The notes below the pieces were generated by a model that had not been told where the DNA came from, searched no databases, and worked only from the letters and a program-made list of their open reading frames with translations. Shown piece after piece: positions 36,688 through 45,662 of a DNA stretch of 64,000 nt. The stretch spans positions 1-64,000 of the forward strand of contig JANWJS010000009.1 of NCBI GenBank assembly GCA_025451845.1. Direction: 5' to 3'. The position numbers and the translations under genes are program-made. This DNA is from Steroidobacteraceae bacterium. Its GTDB lineage: Bacteria > Pseudomonadota > Gammaproteobacteria > Steroidobacterales > Steroidobacteraceae. Position 1 is the first letter of the stretch. The number at the start of each line of letters is the position of its first letter.

Positions 36688-38235
36688 TCAGACGGGCTGC
36701 AGTCCGTACTCGTAGATCTTGTTCAAGAGCTCGCGGTTCTTCGGCAGGCGCGCGCGCATCTCACCCGTCGCCCGCTCATTCTCCTTCAGAAGCCGTGAGG
36801 CGGCCAGTGCGGTCTCGACCGTATCCTCCGGTGCGACCTGGGTCTTGAAACCCATGCCGTAGAGCACGTACTGGTAGCTGGCCGCGGGGAAGACCTCCTC
36901 CAGCCGATCGAGCTCGTCGAAGAACCAGGGCGACTGGTACTTCCACAGCATCAGCAGGTCCCGCAGCCGGTCCGGCACGGTGGCCGGATCCACATTATCA
37001 CGCCAGAAAGCCGTATCGGTGCGCTTCGTGAGCACGTAGTGCAGCTTCAGGAAATCGACGATGCGGCCGAAGCGATACATCGTCACCTCGTTGAAGCGCC
37101 GCGCGATGATGTCCATCACCTCGCGGCACGCCGGCATCTGCTCCGCGATGAGCTTGGCGGAAAGCTCGACGAGGACGATGGCCGAGGACTCGAGCGGCTC
37201 GAGAAAGCCGCTCGCGAGCCCGACCGCGACGCAGTTGTTCTTCCAGAAGGTCTCGCGATGGCCAGCGCGGATCGGAATCTTTCGCACCGGCAGGTGCTCG
37301 TGGTCCGGGCCGACGTACCGCAGCAGCGTCTCGCGCGCCGCCTCTTCGCTCTGGTGGCGGCTCGAGTAGACATAGCCGATGCCGCGCCGGGTAGGCAGGC
37401 AGATGTCCCAGGTCCATCCGGCCTGCTGTGCCGTCGAGACGGTCTGGGAGGCCATCGGCGCATCGGGGGCGTCGAACGGCACCTGGACGGTAAGAGCGGT
37501 ATCGCAGAAGAGAACATCGCTGCAACCCTTGAATCCGACACCGAGCGTCTTGCCGATGAGCAGCGCCGCGAAGCCGGTGCAATCGATGAAGAGATCACCC
37601 AGGATCTCCCCGGCCTGCTTCGTCAGCACGCTCTCGATATCGCCGGACTCCCGTTGGTTGACCTGCACCACATCGGCGAGGACGTGGCGGACGCCGAGCT
37701 TCTCGGTGCAATGCTTGGCGAGGAAGGGAGCGAATTTCCCTGCGTCCAGGTGATAGGAATAATTGGCCAACCCACGGTACTCCGCGTGGGTGATCGTCTT
37801 CGGCGCCAACCCTTCATCGCACAGCCGCCCCTGCGGACTCACGAAATCGCAGAAGCTTCGCCCCTGGCCCTCGCGTACCCAGTGGGGCACGAGATTCACC
37901 TGAGAGAACCCCTGCGGGACCATGAGCGGATGATAGTAAGCGTCATCCTGCGCCCCGGTCGTCCAACCGGCGAATTTTCCTCCCTGCTTGAAAGCGGCAT
38001 CGCACTCCCTGAAGAGCGCAGTCTCCGACACGCCCATCCTTTCCAGGGATGAGCGCATCGTCGGCCACGTCCCCTCCCCGACGCCGATGATCTTGATGTC
38101 CGGAGACTCGATCAGCGTCACGGAGAAGCCGCCCGCCTTCATCCGAGCCTGATGGCGGGCGGCGATGATGCCTGCGGTGAGCCAGCCGGCAGTTCCTCCG
38201 CCGACGATGACGACCGCCTTGACGGCTTGCACCAT
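36688..38235 (-). CDS. FAD-dependent tryptophan-halogenase family protein (halogenase-like 4, divergent motif)
   Basis: A 515-residue flavoprotein with VIVGGGTAGWLTAGII for FAD, AAFKQGGKFAGWTTG with the likely catalytic Lys and GFLEPLESSAIVLVE. The signature reads WTWDIC, followed by LPTRRGIGYVYSS, where the other three paralogues have WQWRIPLQHR. This marks a separate subgroup. The ATG at 38235 follows the receptor 2 stop by 1 base, so it is directly coupled to the receptor. The next gene is sapC. Confidence 0.9.
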   Translation of the reverse strand: MVQAVKAVVIVGGGTAGWLTAGIIAARHQARMKAGGFSVTLIESPDIKIIGVGEGTWPTMRSSLERMGVSETALFRECDAAFKQGGKFAGWTTGAQDDAYYHPLMVPQGFSQVNLVPHWVREGQGRSFCDFVSPQGRLCDEGLAPKTITHAEYRGLANYSYHLDAGKFAPFLAKHCTEKLGVRHVLADVVQVNQRESGDIESVLTKQAGEILGDLFIDCTGFAALLIGKTLGVGFKGCSDVLFCDTALTVQVPFDAPDAPMASQTVSTAQQAGWTWDICLPTRRGIGYVYSSRHQSEEAARETLLRYVGPDHEHLPVRKIPIRAGHRETFWKNNCVAVGLASGFLEPLESSAIVLVELSAKLIAEQMPACREVMDIIARRFNEVTMYRFGRIVDFLKLHYVLTKRTDTAFWRDNVDPATVPDRLRDLLMLWKYQSPWFFDELDRLEEVFPAASYQYVLYGMGFKTQVAPEDTVETALAASRLLKENERATGEMRARLPKNRELLNKIYEYGLQPV

Positions 38236-38236
38236 C

Positions 38237-41200
38237 TTAGAACTTGGCGCGCACCCCCAGCGTGTACGAGCGTCCAAAGTCCACGAGGTTCAAGGTCTGG
38301 TTCTTGAAGCGCCCGTAGGTATGGTAGACGCTATCCGTGAGATTCAGCGCCTCGAAATATACGCTCACGTTGCTGGTCAGGTCGTAGGTGCTGCTGAAAT
38401 CCAAGTTGGTCGAGGACGCCAGGTACACCGGTTCGTTACCGAATGCTCCACCGCTCTGCTCCTGACCCAGCGTGAGCAACTGGCTGCCCTGCCACTGCAG
38501 TGCGATTCTAGCCTGCAATCCGTGCGCCTGGTAGAAGGCGATGAGGTTCGCCGAGTTGCCGACGCCCGGCAGCGCGAACTGGTTGCTGGTGTAGGTAGTG
38601 GCGTTGAAGTTCCTGTTGCTGTGCGCGTAGGTCCCGTTGATCTGGAGCCCGAACCCGTACATCAACATCTGCTGCCAGGTTGCCTCCAATCCGGTGACGT
38701 TGGCAGAGAGGCCGTTGACGATGGTGCTCTCTTGGAACACCATCGGTTTACCGGAGGTGTTCGACAGCGGTCCGCCCGTCAAGGGATTGATGGCCGGAGC
38801 AGGATCGAGGATGTTGGGAAACTCAACAGGCGTAATGCTCGAGACCGGGAACTGGGTGACGTGCTTGAGGAAGCCGTCCAACGATACGTAGTCGTTCTCC
38901 GCGTAGTACCACTCAGCCCCAAGATCGAAGTTGTCCGCCAGATACGGTAACAGCTTCGGGTTCTGGCCGGTCGCACTGAGTGCGTTGACCCGCCCGCTAT
39001 AGGTGATCCCGGGAATGAGCTGGCTGTTGACCGACGGCGTCTCGGTCCGGGAGAAGTCGGCCCGCACCTTGAGGTCCGGCGTGACCATCAGGTTGAGGTC
39101 GAGCGCCGGCAGGAAGTAGCCGTAGGAGTTGTTGCTCGTCGTCTTCGCGGGAGTGGTCAGGTTGATTTGGTACGCCGTGGCATCGCCGGGTCCCGACCAG
39201 GCCACGCTCTGCACCGTCGCCCCGAGTCCAAAGATGTCCACTTTGGTCTTCTGGTAGCGAAGTCCCAGATCGACTTTCAAGGTCATGTCACCGAGCGGAA
39301 CGTTCTGCTCCGCGGTGACGAAGGGCGAGTAGTTCTGGCGATCGACGTGCTGCACCGTGCCGTAGTTCAGGCCGGGCTGGGGAAAGCCTCCGGTATAAGC
39401 GGGATAGCCACTGCTGGCCTTGAAGCCCGCATTGATCGGCTTCCCTAGCAGGTAGTTGACGACCGTGTACGGATTGTACTCGAGCAGGCTTCCGGGCAGG
39501 TTTCCTCCGCCGCTGTAGCCTGGCATCCAGGTGCCGAGGTTCACCGCCGTGAAGAACGACGACGGCAGCGCCTGACCGCTCTTGTTGCCCGAGGCCGGTC
39601 CGTAGCCCGACCAGAGCTGCCAGTAGTTGTTCTGCAGCGTATCCATCGAGTGCGAGTTCCAGGTGTCATCCTCGAACTGGGCGCCGAAGTTCACCTTGGT
39701 GCTGTCCTTATGCCAGGTGGCATCGAGCTTCACCTCGTTGATCTTGTCCGTGTTCTCCTGGATCCCGTTCACGATCACGTGCGAGCCGACGATGAACGGA
39801 TTCAATCCGTTGGCGTTCGGCGATGCGACGGCGGAGGAGCCCGAGGCCACGGCGCCCGGACCATAGCCGGTCCAGTAGGGCAGCACGTTGCCGTTGGAGT
39901 TGAGCGCCAGGCCGCCGGTGTAGTTGTTCAGCGTATTGCCATAGCCGGTGTCGGCGTCGATCTGGCTGAGGCCGCCGTTCGGGTTGAGCTTCGATACCGA
40001 TTGATCGGCATCGAACTCCGCAGACCAGTCGTCGCTCATGTCCCACTGGACATTGATACCCGGCGTGTTGGTCACGAAGTAGATGTTGGTCACGAAGGCA
40101 TTGAAATCAGTCGGGCCGGTGTAGTTGAAATTGGTGATCGTGCCGTTGGAGTCGACGGTCGCGTTGGGGAAGGCACCGAACCAGGTGCTGCGCTGCCAAC
40201 GATCCATGTGCTCATTGTCGGACGAGTAGTTGTCATCGATCGTTACCAGCACCGCGTCCGACGGACGCCACTCAAACGCCACGCGCCCGTCCTTGCGCCG
40301 GGAGTCGGTGCGTTCCAGGTACATGGCCATGTCCTGCGGGAACCACTGCGGGTTGACGCTGGCGCCGGTGGAGTCGGGCGTGCAAGCAGCAGGGTTCGCG
40401 AACGATGAGCAGGGCAGGTGAGTGCCCTTCCAGCCCACGATATCCTGATGGTGGCCGAGGATATGGTCGTCCGAGTAGTCCGCGTCGATCAGGATACCGA
40501 ACTTGCCATCGGCGAAAGTGTCGCTCAGCAATCCGCCGAAGGAAGGCCTCATCCCGCCGTCCAGATCGTGGTCGCTCTCTTGCACGAAGGTCTGGGCGTG
40601 AAGGCCGGGATGATCGAAGGGATTGGGGAACTTGATGTTGATCGTCGCGCCGATGGCCCCGCTGGACAGACTCATGTCCGGAGTCTTGAGGACGTCTATC
40701 TCGCCGAGGTAGTTCGCCCCGATCGCGCTGAAATCGAAGTTCTGGCCGTTGCCCGAGGCGATCGTGCGGCCCGACTCCAGGACCTCGTTGAATTGCGTGC
40801 CAAATCCGCGAACGGTGATGCCCGTCACGTTGCCGGTCGCAGTTGGAGCACCGCCTCCGGCCATCTGGTTGACGGAGCCGCGGTTGACGGTAATGCCGGG
40901 TATGCGCCCGATGGCCTCACCCACCGATGCGTCCGGGAACTGTCCAATGTCCTCGGCAGAAATCGCATCCACCACGCCCACCGACAACTTCTTGATCTGC
41001 AGAGCTCGCTGCAGCGACGCGCGGATGCCCGTCACCACGATCTCCTGCAGGGTCCCTGCGCTGTTGGTCGGGGCCGGAAGGTTCGTGTCCTGCGCGGCGC
41101 TGCCGGCAGGGGCGGCTTGCGCAATCAAACCGGCACCGTCGGCCGGCAATGCACTACTGGCGGCGAGTCGTGTGACCTTGGTTCGCAGCGACTTCGCAGC

Positions 41201-41413
41201 CTGCGTGCTGGGCGCGGGCTTTGCCTTGGTATCAGTGCTCGCCCCCTTGGACGCAGCAGCATCCTGCGCGTGTACCGCGCCGGCAATGGCCATGGAGCCC
41301 AGCGCCAGGCTGGAGAGGCCAAGGCTCATGTAGGGCAGGCGCAGCGCGGCGGGCGACTGCTCTGCCTTGGAGGCATTATTCGACGACACATTTCGTCTGG
41401 ACTTGCGGCTCAT
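38237..41413 (-). CDS. TonB-dependent outer-membrane receptor 2
   Basis: A 1058-residue receptor. The signal peptide ends AVHAQ near residue 51. Then comes an unusually long Ala/Ser/Pro-rich linker of about 80 residues before the TonB-box-like LQEIVVTGIRASLQ. The plug (DAISAEDIGQFPDASVGEAI, IPGITVNRG, GITVRGFGTQFNEVL, EIDVLKTPDMSLSSGAIG) and barrel follow, ending LGVRAKF with the terminal Phe. I use the ATG at 41413 because the signal peptide follows; the frame is open to 41467. A LacI-type operator candidate lies 138 bases upstream. It heads the halogenase-sapC-cupin-protease operon. Confidence 0.95.
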   Translation of the reverse strand: MSRKSRRNVSSNNASKAEQSPAALRLPYMSLGLSSLALGSMAIAGAVHAQDAAASKGASTDTKAKPAPSTQAAKSLRTKVTRLAASSALPADGAGLIAQAAPAGSAAQDTNLPAPTNSAGTLQEIVVTGIRASLQRALQIKKLSVGVVDAISAEDIGQFPDASVGEAIGRIPGITVNRGSVNQMAGGGAPTATGNVTGITVRGFGTQFNEVLESGRTIASGNGQNFDFSAIGANYLGEIDVLKTPDMSLSSGAIGATINIKFPNPFDHPGLHAQTFVQESDHDLDGGMRPSFGGLLSDTFADGKFGILIDADYSDDHILGHHQDIVGWKGTHLPCSSFANPAACTPDSTGASVNPQWFPQDMAMYLERTDSRRKDGRVAFEWRPSDAVLVTIDDNYSSDNEHMDRWQRSTWFGAFPNATVDSNGTITNFNYTGPTDFNAFVTNIYFVTNTPGINVQWDMSDDWSAEFDADQSVSKLNPNGGLSQIDADTGYGNTLNNYTGGLALNSNGNVLPYWTGYGPGAVASGSSAVASPNANGLNPFIVGSHVIVNGIQENTDKINEVKLDATWHKDSTKVNFGAQFEDDTWNSHSMDTLQNNYWQLWSGYGPASGNKSGQALPSSFFTAVNLGTWMPGYSGGGNLPGSLLEYNPYTVVNYLLGKPINAGFKASSGYPAYTGGFPQPGLNYGTVQHVDRQNYSPFVTAEQNVPLGDMTLKVDLGLRYQKTKVDIFGLGATVQSVAWSGPGDATAYQINLTTPAKTTSNNSYGYFLPALDLNLMVTPDLKVRADFSRTETPSVNSQLIPGITYSGRVNALSATGQNPKLLPYLADNFDLGAEWYYAENDYVSLDGFLKHVTQFPVSSITPVEFPNILDPAPAINPLTGGPLSNTSGKPMVFQESTIVNGLSANVTGLEATWQQMLMYGFGLQINGTYAHSNRNFNATTYTSNQFALPGVGNSANLIAFYQAHGLQARIALQWQGSQLLTLGQEQSGGAFGNEPVYLASSTNLDFSSTYDLTSNVSVYFEALNLTDSVYHTYGRFKNQTLNLVDFGRSYTLGVRAKF

Positions 41414-41550
41414 CAGACATCTCCCCCTCAACAGATCTGGACGTTGCAGAAAAACAACAATCAGCATCCGCCGCGGCGCGACAGATACTTACAAGCAGAA
41501 TTCGGAAGACCCCTTACGTAATGGCGCTCTTGGCTACCGCACTCTCGCGA

Positions 41551-41564
41551 TGGTAGCGCTACCT
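41551..41564. promoter_or_regulatory. LacI-type operator candidate (proximal) for TonB receptor 2
   Basis: TGGTAGCGCTACCT, a near-perfect palindrome with one end mismatch. It lies 138 bases before the receptor 2 ATG. Confidence 0.62.
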
Positions 41565-41860
41565 TAACGCGCAGCGAGTATGTGCCTGTTCTTTGGCCCG
41601 TGTCAACTGCCGTGGCGTGCGGCTGACGCGCGAGCTTTACTCGCGGGTAATTTGCGGCCGACCGGGCGTAGGGCGAGTGACCCCAAACGTCAACTTCAGC
41701 CGCCGGTGATGCACGGCAGTATGCAGCCCGCCAGATCAATGATTGCGCGAACAGCAGCCGCCCGGCCCGCCCGTAGCGCTGCCCCGGCGGCCGGGTACCG
41801 ACCGTCTTGCTGACTATCAGAAGCCGTTGTTCACAGACCACGCCCGCCCGCCTCCTGCAG

Positions 41861-41874
41861 TGACAGCGCTATCA
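41861..41874. promoter_or_regulatory. LacI-type operator candidate (distal) for TonB receptor 2
   Basis: TGACAGCGCTATCA, a full match to TGRYANCGNTRYCA, 310 bases upstream of the proximal site. One half is of the TGACAGCG kind and the other of the TGATAGCG kind, showing that both variants belong to one motif. Confidence 0.55.
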
Positions 41875-41906
41875 TTGCCGAGCCGCCGGCCCTTTGCAAG
41901 GCGCTT

Positions 41907-41953
41907 GATGCCCCTCGCCCCTCGGACTCGTTGTTCTTGCCCCGAGGGGCATC
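41907..41953. repeat. Hairpin-forming inverted repeat downstream of the second cupin gene
   Basis: GATGCCCCTCG at 41907-41917 and its exact reverse complement at 41943-41953, with a 25-base loop. It lies about 210 bases past the cupin stop, with no T run. A transcript end or a stray palindromic element are both possible. Confidence 0.5.
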
Positions 41954-42162
41954 CGCAGGGCGCCGGGTGCGCGGCGCTTCGAGCAGGGCTCGGCGCTCGT
42001 ATGCTCGAGGTCTGGCCAGCAGCCGGGCCAAGGCTCACGCTCGCAGCACTCGGGCGCCATCGACCCCGGGGGCGGCAACTGCTGCGGGATGCCCGCCAGC
42101 AGTCCATGGCGCGTCCCCCTCCACAGCGGGCCGCGCTGAACGCCAGGCCGAGGCAGGTCAGT

Positions 42163-43251
42163 TCACGGTGCGGACAGCAGCACGCGCATGACCTGATCCC
42201 GCAAACTTTGCGGCAAACGCTTCGCCAGGGATCTGATCAGATGTTTTCTGAGATAGTTCGCGAGGCCCGGTGACAGTGCGCTCAACATCCCGCGGCGGTC
42301 GCGCGGCAGATAGGGGGTCGGGTCCCCGTTGGTCTGAAAGACGTAGTGATCGAACATCATCCGCCAGACTTCCCTGCGGTTGGCGGGCAGAGGGGTTATT
42401 GCGAGCAATCCGTGCGCCAGCGCGCCGAACGGCTCCGCCTCCCAGGGGATGGCGTCGAACCACCAGTAATTCACCGATAGATTCACGGGCTCGAGCGACT
42501 CAACGTTGTGCCACCAGAGATTCGGGATGTAGACGGCATCCCCCGGCTCGACGTCCGCCTCCTCGGCCGCGGCCAATGCCTGTGTGAACCGCGGATATCG
42601 CTCCAGGTCGGGCGCCGCGACTTTCACCAGGCTGATGGGCTGCCCGGCGGGACCGAGCTCCAGCGGTCCGATGTACAGGTTGGGCAGCTGGTCCGGCGGA
42701 AAGAACGTGAAGCGCTTGCGGCCAGTGACCATGCAGTTGATGCCATCCATGTTGTCGTAGTGCGTCGCCGTAGTGACGGCATTGCTCAGCCAGAACCTGG
42801 GCTGAGACGGCCTATCCAGGATGTCCAGCGTATTTTCCCGGGCGATCTGCGGGCAGCTCTCGGCCGCCGGCGTCGCCATCGAATAGATGGCGGGCGGATC
42901 CGGCCGGCCGATGTTGTCCAGAATGCGCGCGAGCGTGGCATGCAGCGAGTGGCGCTCGACCTCGAAGTTCAACCCCGCCATATCGTCGCGCAGAAAATAA
43001 AGGCCTTTGATGTCCGGCCGCCCAACCATGACACTGACGGGAGTGCCCAGGTCGCGGGTACGGACATAGTCGAGCAGCGCCTGAGGGGACTGCGCGCTCG
43101 CGCGCACGATCGGCCAGTGCTCGACCAATCCCTTCAGGACCGCCGGCCGATCGCCCGGGATGATCTCGCCGCGAAGCGTCTTCAGATCAACGTTCCGCCA
43201 TTCCCTTGTCTTGCGCAGGGAGGGTCGTTCCGAAATGTTGGCGGTTTCCAT
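42163..43251 (-). CDS. Cupin-like (JmjC/Cupin_8) putative Fe(II)/2-oxoglutarate hydroxylase 2
   Basis: A 362-residue paralogue of the 34.9 kb cupin. The iron ligands are HxD in TATHYDNMDG and the distal His in IPNLWWHNVESL, preceded by RPAVLKGLVEHWPIV. Because the HxD...H set is intact, it may be an active oxygenase. It is followed by the 750-base gap before the receptor 2 operon, so it is probably its own transcript. It is divergent from the GT41 gene with about 170 bases between them. Confidence 0.88.
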   Translation of the reverse strand: METANISERPSLRKTREWRNVDLKTLRGEIIPGDRPAVLKGLVEHWPIVRASAQSPQALLDYVRTRDLGTPVSVMVGRPDIKGLYFLRDDMAGLNFEVERHSLHATLARILDNIGRPDPPAIYSMATPAAESCPQIARENTLDILDRPSQPRFWLSNAVTTATHYDNMDGINCMVTGRKRFTFFPPDQLPNLYIGPLELGPAGQPISLVKVAAPDLERYPRFTQALAAAEEADVEPGDAVYIPNLWWHNVESLEPVNLSVNYWWFDAIPWEAEPFGALAHGLLAITPLPANRREVWRMMFDHYVFQTNGDPTPYLPRDRRGMLSALSPGLANYLRKHLIRSLAKRLPQSLRDQVMRVLLSAP

Positions 43252-43422
43252 TGGGGCTCTCTGTGGGCTGGGCGGCGCTCAGACTCGGGTTGGTCTCGCG
43301 AGCGCATGGTACCCGCATCGAAATGAGGGCGAAAGCGTCCGCGCAGACCCTGTCCGCTCGGGTGCGACACCGCTCGCCGGGCTCATCGGCCGTGCGATGC
43401 CTATATAATGAAGGCCTCGATC

Positions 43423-45621
43423 ATGGCGACTGACGCAGCACTCCAGGTGGAATCAGCGCTTCGCGAGGCGCACGGGCTCCATCGGGCGGGGCGGCTCGAG
43501 GACGCCCGCGCAGTGTGCCTGCGCGCTTTGCAGTTGCGGCCGCGGCAGCTCGAGGCGTTGAATCTCCTGGGCATCATCGCCGCTCAAACAGGCGACCCTG
43601 CGCGCGCCGTTGCGTTCTTTGGTGAGGTGCTGCAGCTCGATCCGCGAAACCTCGCGGCGCACAACAATCACGGCAACGCCCTGCGGGCCCTCGAGCAGCC
43701 GGCGGCGGCCATCGCGAGCCATGACAGGGCAATCGCGATCAAGCCGGATCATGCCCCGAGCCACTATGGCCGCGCCAAGGCGCTACACGAGCTGCGACGC
43801 TACGAAGCTGCCGTCGCAAGCTACGACCAGGCGATCGCGCTGCGGCCGGACTACGCCGAGGCTTTCTGCAGCCGTGGCAGAGCGTTGTTCGAGCTGCAGC
43901 GGTACGAGGCCTCTCTTGCGAGCCATGACAAGGCCATCGCGCTGCGGCCTCGCTACGCGGCAGCTTACGTGGATCGCGGCCGGGCACTGGCCGGGATGAC
44001 ACGCTACGAGGAGGCGATCGCAAGCCTCGGCAAGGCAATCGAGCTCGAGCCCGGGCATCCGGGCGTGTGGTATATCCGTGCCAATGCTTTGTATTCGCTC
44101 GAGCGGTTCGAGGCCGCGCTGCAGAGTTACGACAGGGCGATGGCGCTCGCGCCCGCCGATGCGAGCGCCTACCAGAACCGTGGCAACGCGCTGCTCATGC
44201 TCGAGCGCTACGAGAGCGCGATAGCAAGCTATGACAAGGCGATTGAGCTCGACCCAGACGACAGCTCGGCGTATGGCAAGCGCCTGCATGCCCGAATGTA
44301 CATCTGCGATTGGCGCGATTTCGCGCCCGAGGTTGCGCGGCTGGCGCAGCGTATAGAGCGCGACGAGGCCACATTGAATCCTTTCGCCGTCCTCGCCCTG
44401 TGCGGCTCCGCGCAGTTGCAGAAGCGGGCGGCGCAGAACTGGGTGCGGCAGGAATGTCCCCCGAATGACAGGCTGCCCGCGCTACCCCAGCGAAGCCGGC
44501 GCGACAAGATAAGGGTCGGCTACTTTTCCGGGGATTTCCGCGGCCACGCGATTTCCTTCCTCACCGCTGAATTGTTCGAGACTCACGACCGGCGCCAGTT
44601 CGAGCTGACCGCGTTCTCGCTGGGTCTGAATACGAAGGACGACATGAGAGCGCGGCTCGAGGCGGCGTTCGACAGCTTTCTCGACGTGCAGCACGAGTCC
44701 GACCATGACATCGCGCGACTTGCCAGGAGCCTGGAGATAGACATCGCCGTGGACCTCGGCGGATTCACGCGTGGCGGCAGGCCGAGGATCTTCGCGACGC
44801 GGGCCGCGCCGCTGCAGGTGAGCTATCTGGGCTACCTCGGTACGATGTCGGCCGACTACATGGACTATCTGATCGCGGACGGTACGATCGTCCCCGCGGC
44901 GCATCAGCAGTACTATTCCGAAAAGATCGTCTACCTGCCCAGTTATCAGGTCAACGACTCGAGGCGGCCGATCGCCGCGAGGCGATTTAGCCGCGAGGAG
45001 CTCGGCTTGCCGCCCGCGGGCTTCGTCTTCTGTTGCCTCAACTCCACCTACAAGCTCACGCCGGGCACCTTCGCGGGCTGGATGCGCATCCTGGCGCGCG
45101 TGCCCGGCAGTGTGCTTTATCTCCTGGGCGGCAGTGCGGCGCTCGAGAGCAATCTGCGCCGCGAGGCCGATGCACGGGGAGTCGCGCCAGAGCGGATCGT
45201 GTTTGGCGCGAGACTACCCCGTGCCGAGTATCTGGCCCGTTATCGCACGGCCGACTTGTTTCTGGACACGCTGCCTTATAACGCGGGCACGACAGCCAGT
45301 GATGCGCTGTGGGCAGGCCTGCCGGTTCTCACCTGCATGGGGGAGGCGTTTGCCAGCAGGGTCGGGGCGAGTCTGCTGCGGGCCGTCGGGCTGGCGGAGC
45401 TCATCGCCGCGACGCCGGAGCAGTACGAGCAGCTCGCTGTTGAGTTGGCGAGCGACCCGCAGCGGATGGCCGCCATCCGGGCAAAGCTCGCAGCCGGCGT
45501 TCGAACGTCGCCTTTGTTCGATACCGCCGCCGCGACCCGGCACCTGGAAGCAGCCTACGCGAGGATGTATGACCGCTATCACACCGGTCTGCCACCCGAG
45601 CATATCCGCGTAGATGCCTGA
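43423..45621 (+). CDS. TPR-repeat O-GlcNAc-transferase-like protein (GT41, SPINDLY-like)
   Basis: A 732-residue protein. The first about 290 residues are TPR repeats (EALNLLGIIAAQTGDPARAV, AHNNHGNALRALEQPAAAIA and six or more similar units). The rest is a GT41-type transferase: RVGYFSGDFRGHAISFLTAE, IDIAVDLGGFTRGGRPRI, QVSYLGYLGTMSADYMDYLI, FVFCCLNSTYKLTPGTFAGW and LFLDTLPYNAGTTASDALW, the last forming the nucleotide-sugar site. Relatives transfer GlcNAc or another sugar to protein Ser/Thr. Two starts are possible: ATG 43408 overlaps a TATAAT, so ATG 43423, with AAGG 9 bases upstream, is preferred. No signal peptide, so it acts in the cytoplasm. Confidence 0.92.
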   Translation: MATDAALQVESALREAHGLHRAGRLEDARAVCLRALQLRPRQLEALNLLGIIAAQTGDPARAVAFFGEVLQLDPRNLAAHNNHGNALRALEQPAAAIASHDRAIAIKPDHAPSHYGRAKALHELRRYEAAVASYDQAIALRPDYAEAFCSRGRALFELQRYEASLASHDKAIALRPRYAAAYVDRGRALAGMTRYEEAIASLGKAIELEPGHPGVWYIRANALYSLERFEAALQSYDRAMALAPADASAYQNRGNALLMLERYESAIASYDKAIELDPDDSSAYGKRLHARMYICDWRDFAPEVARLAQRIERDEATLNPFAVLALCGSAQLQKRAAQNWVRQECPPNDRLPALPQRSRRDKIRVGYFSGDFRGHAISFLTAELFETHDRRQFELTAFSLGLNTKDDMRARLEAAFDSFLDVQHESDHDIARLARSLEIDIAVDLGGFTRGGRPRIFATRAAPLQVSYLGYLGTMSADYMDYLIADGTIVPAAHQQYYSEKIVYLPSYQVNDSRRPIAARRFSREELGLPPAGFVFCCLNSTYKLTPGTFAGWMRILARVPGSVLYLLGGSAALESNLRREADARGVAPERIVFGARLPRAEYLARYRTADLFLDTLPYNAGTTASDALWAGLPVLTCMGEAFASRVGASLLRAVGLAELIAATPEQYEQLAVELASDPQRMAAIRAKLAAGVRTSPLFDTAAATRHLEAAYARMYDRYHTGLPPEHIRVDA

Positions 45622-45641
45622 GCCAGGCAGAGTCCTATGAT

Positions 45642-45655
45642 TGTGACCGTTATCG
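45642..45655. promoter_or_regulatory. Weak LacI-type operator candidate before the second GH3
   Basis: TGTGACCGTTATCG, two departures from the consensus; its centre lies 21 bases from that of the strong site at 45663. Confidence 0.3.
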
Positions 45656-45662
45656 TTGCATT

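Larger units (their letters stand above)
41414..42162. other. Long intergenic region upstream of TonB receptor 2
   Basis: About 750 bases without a convincing gene. Short open frames on both strands have Arg/Ala/Pro-rich translations with no recognisable motif. It holds two LacI-type operator candidates (41551, 41861) and one hairpin (41907-41953), and must carry the receptor 2 promoter. Confidence 0.7.

Noticed and set aside
41461-42107. Open frames in the gap before TonB receptor 2
   Set aside because: Arg/Ala/Pro-rich translations with no motif, no ribosome sites, and overlap with operator-like sites.
43404-43409. TATAAT as -10 box of the GT41 gene
   Set aside because: A good -10 match but no convincing -35 at the right distance; used only as a reason to doubt the ATG at 43408.
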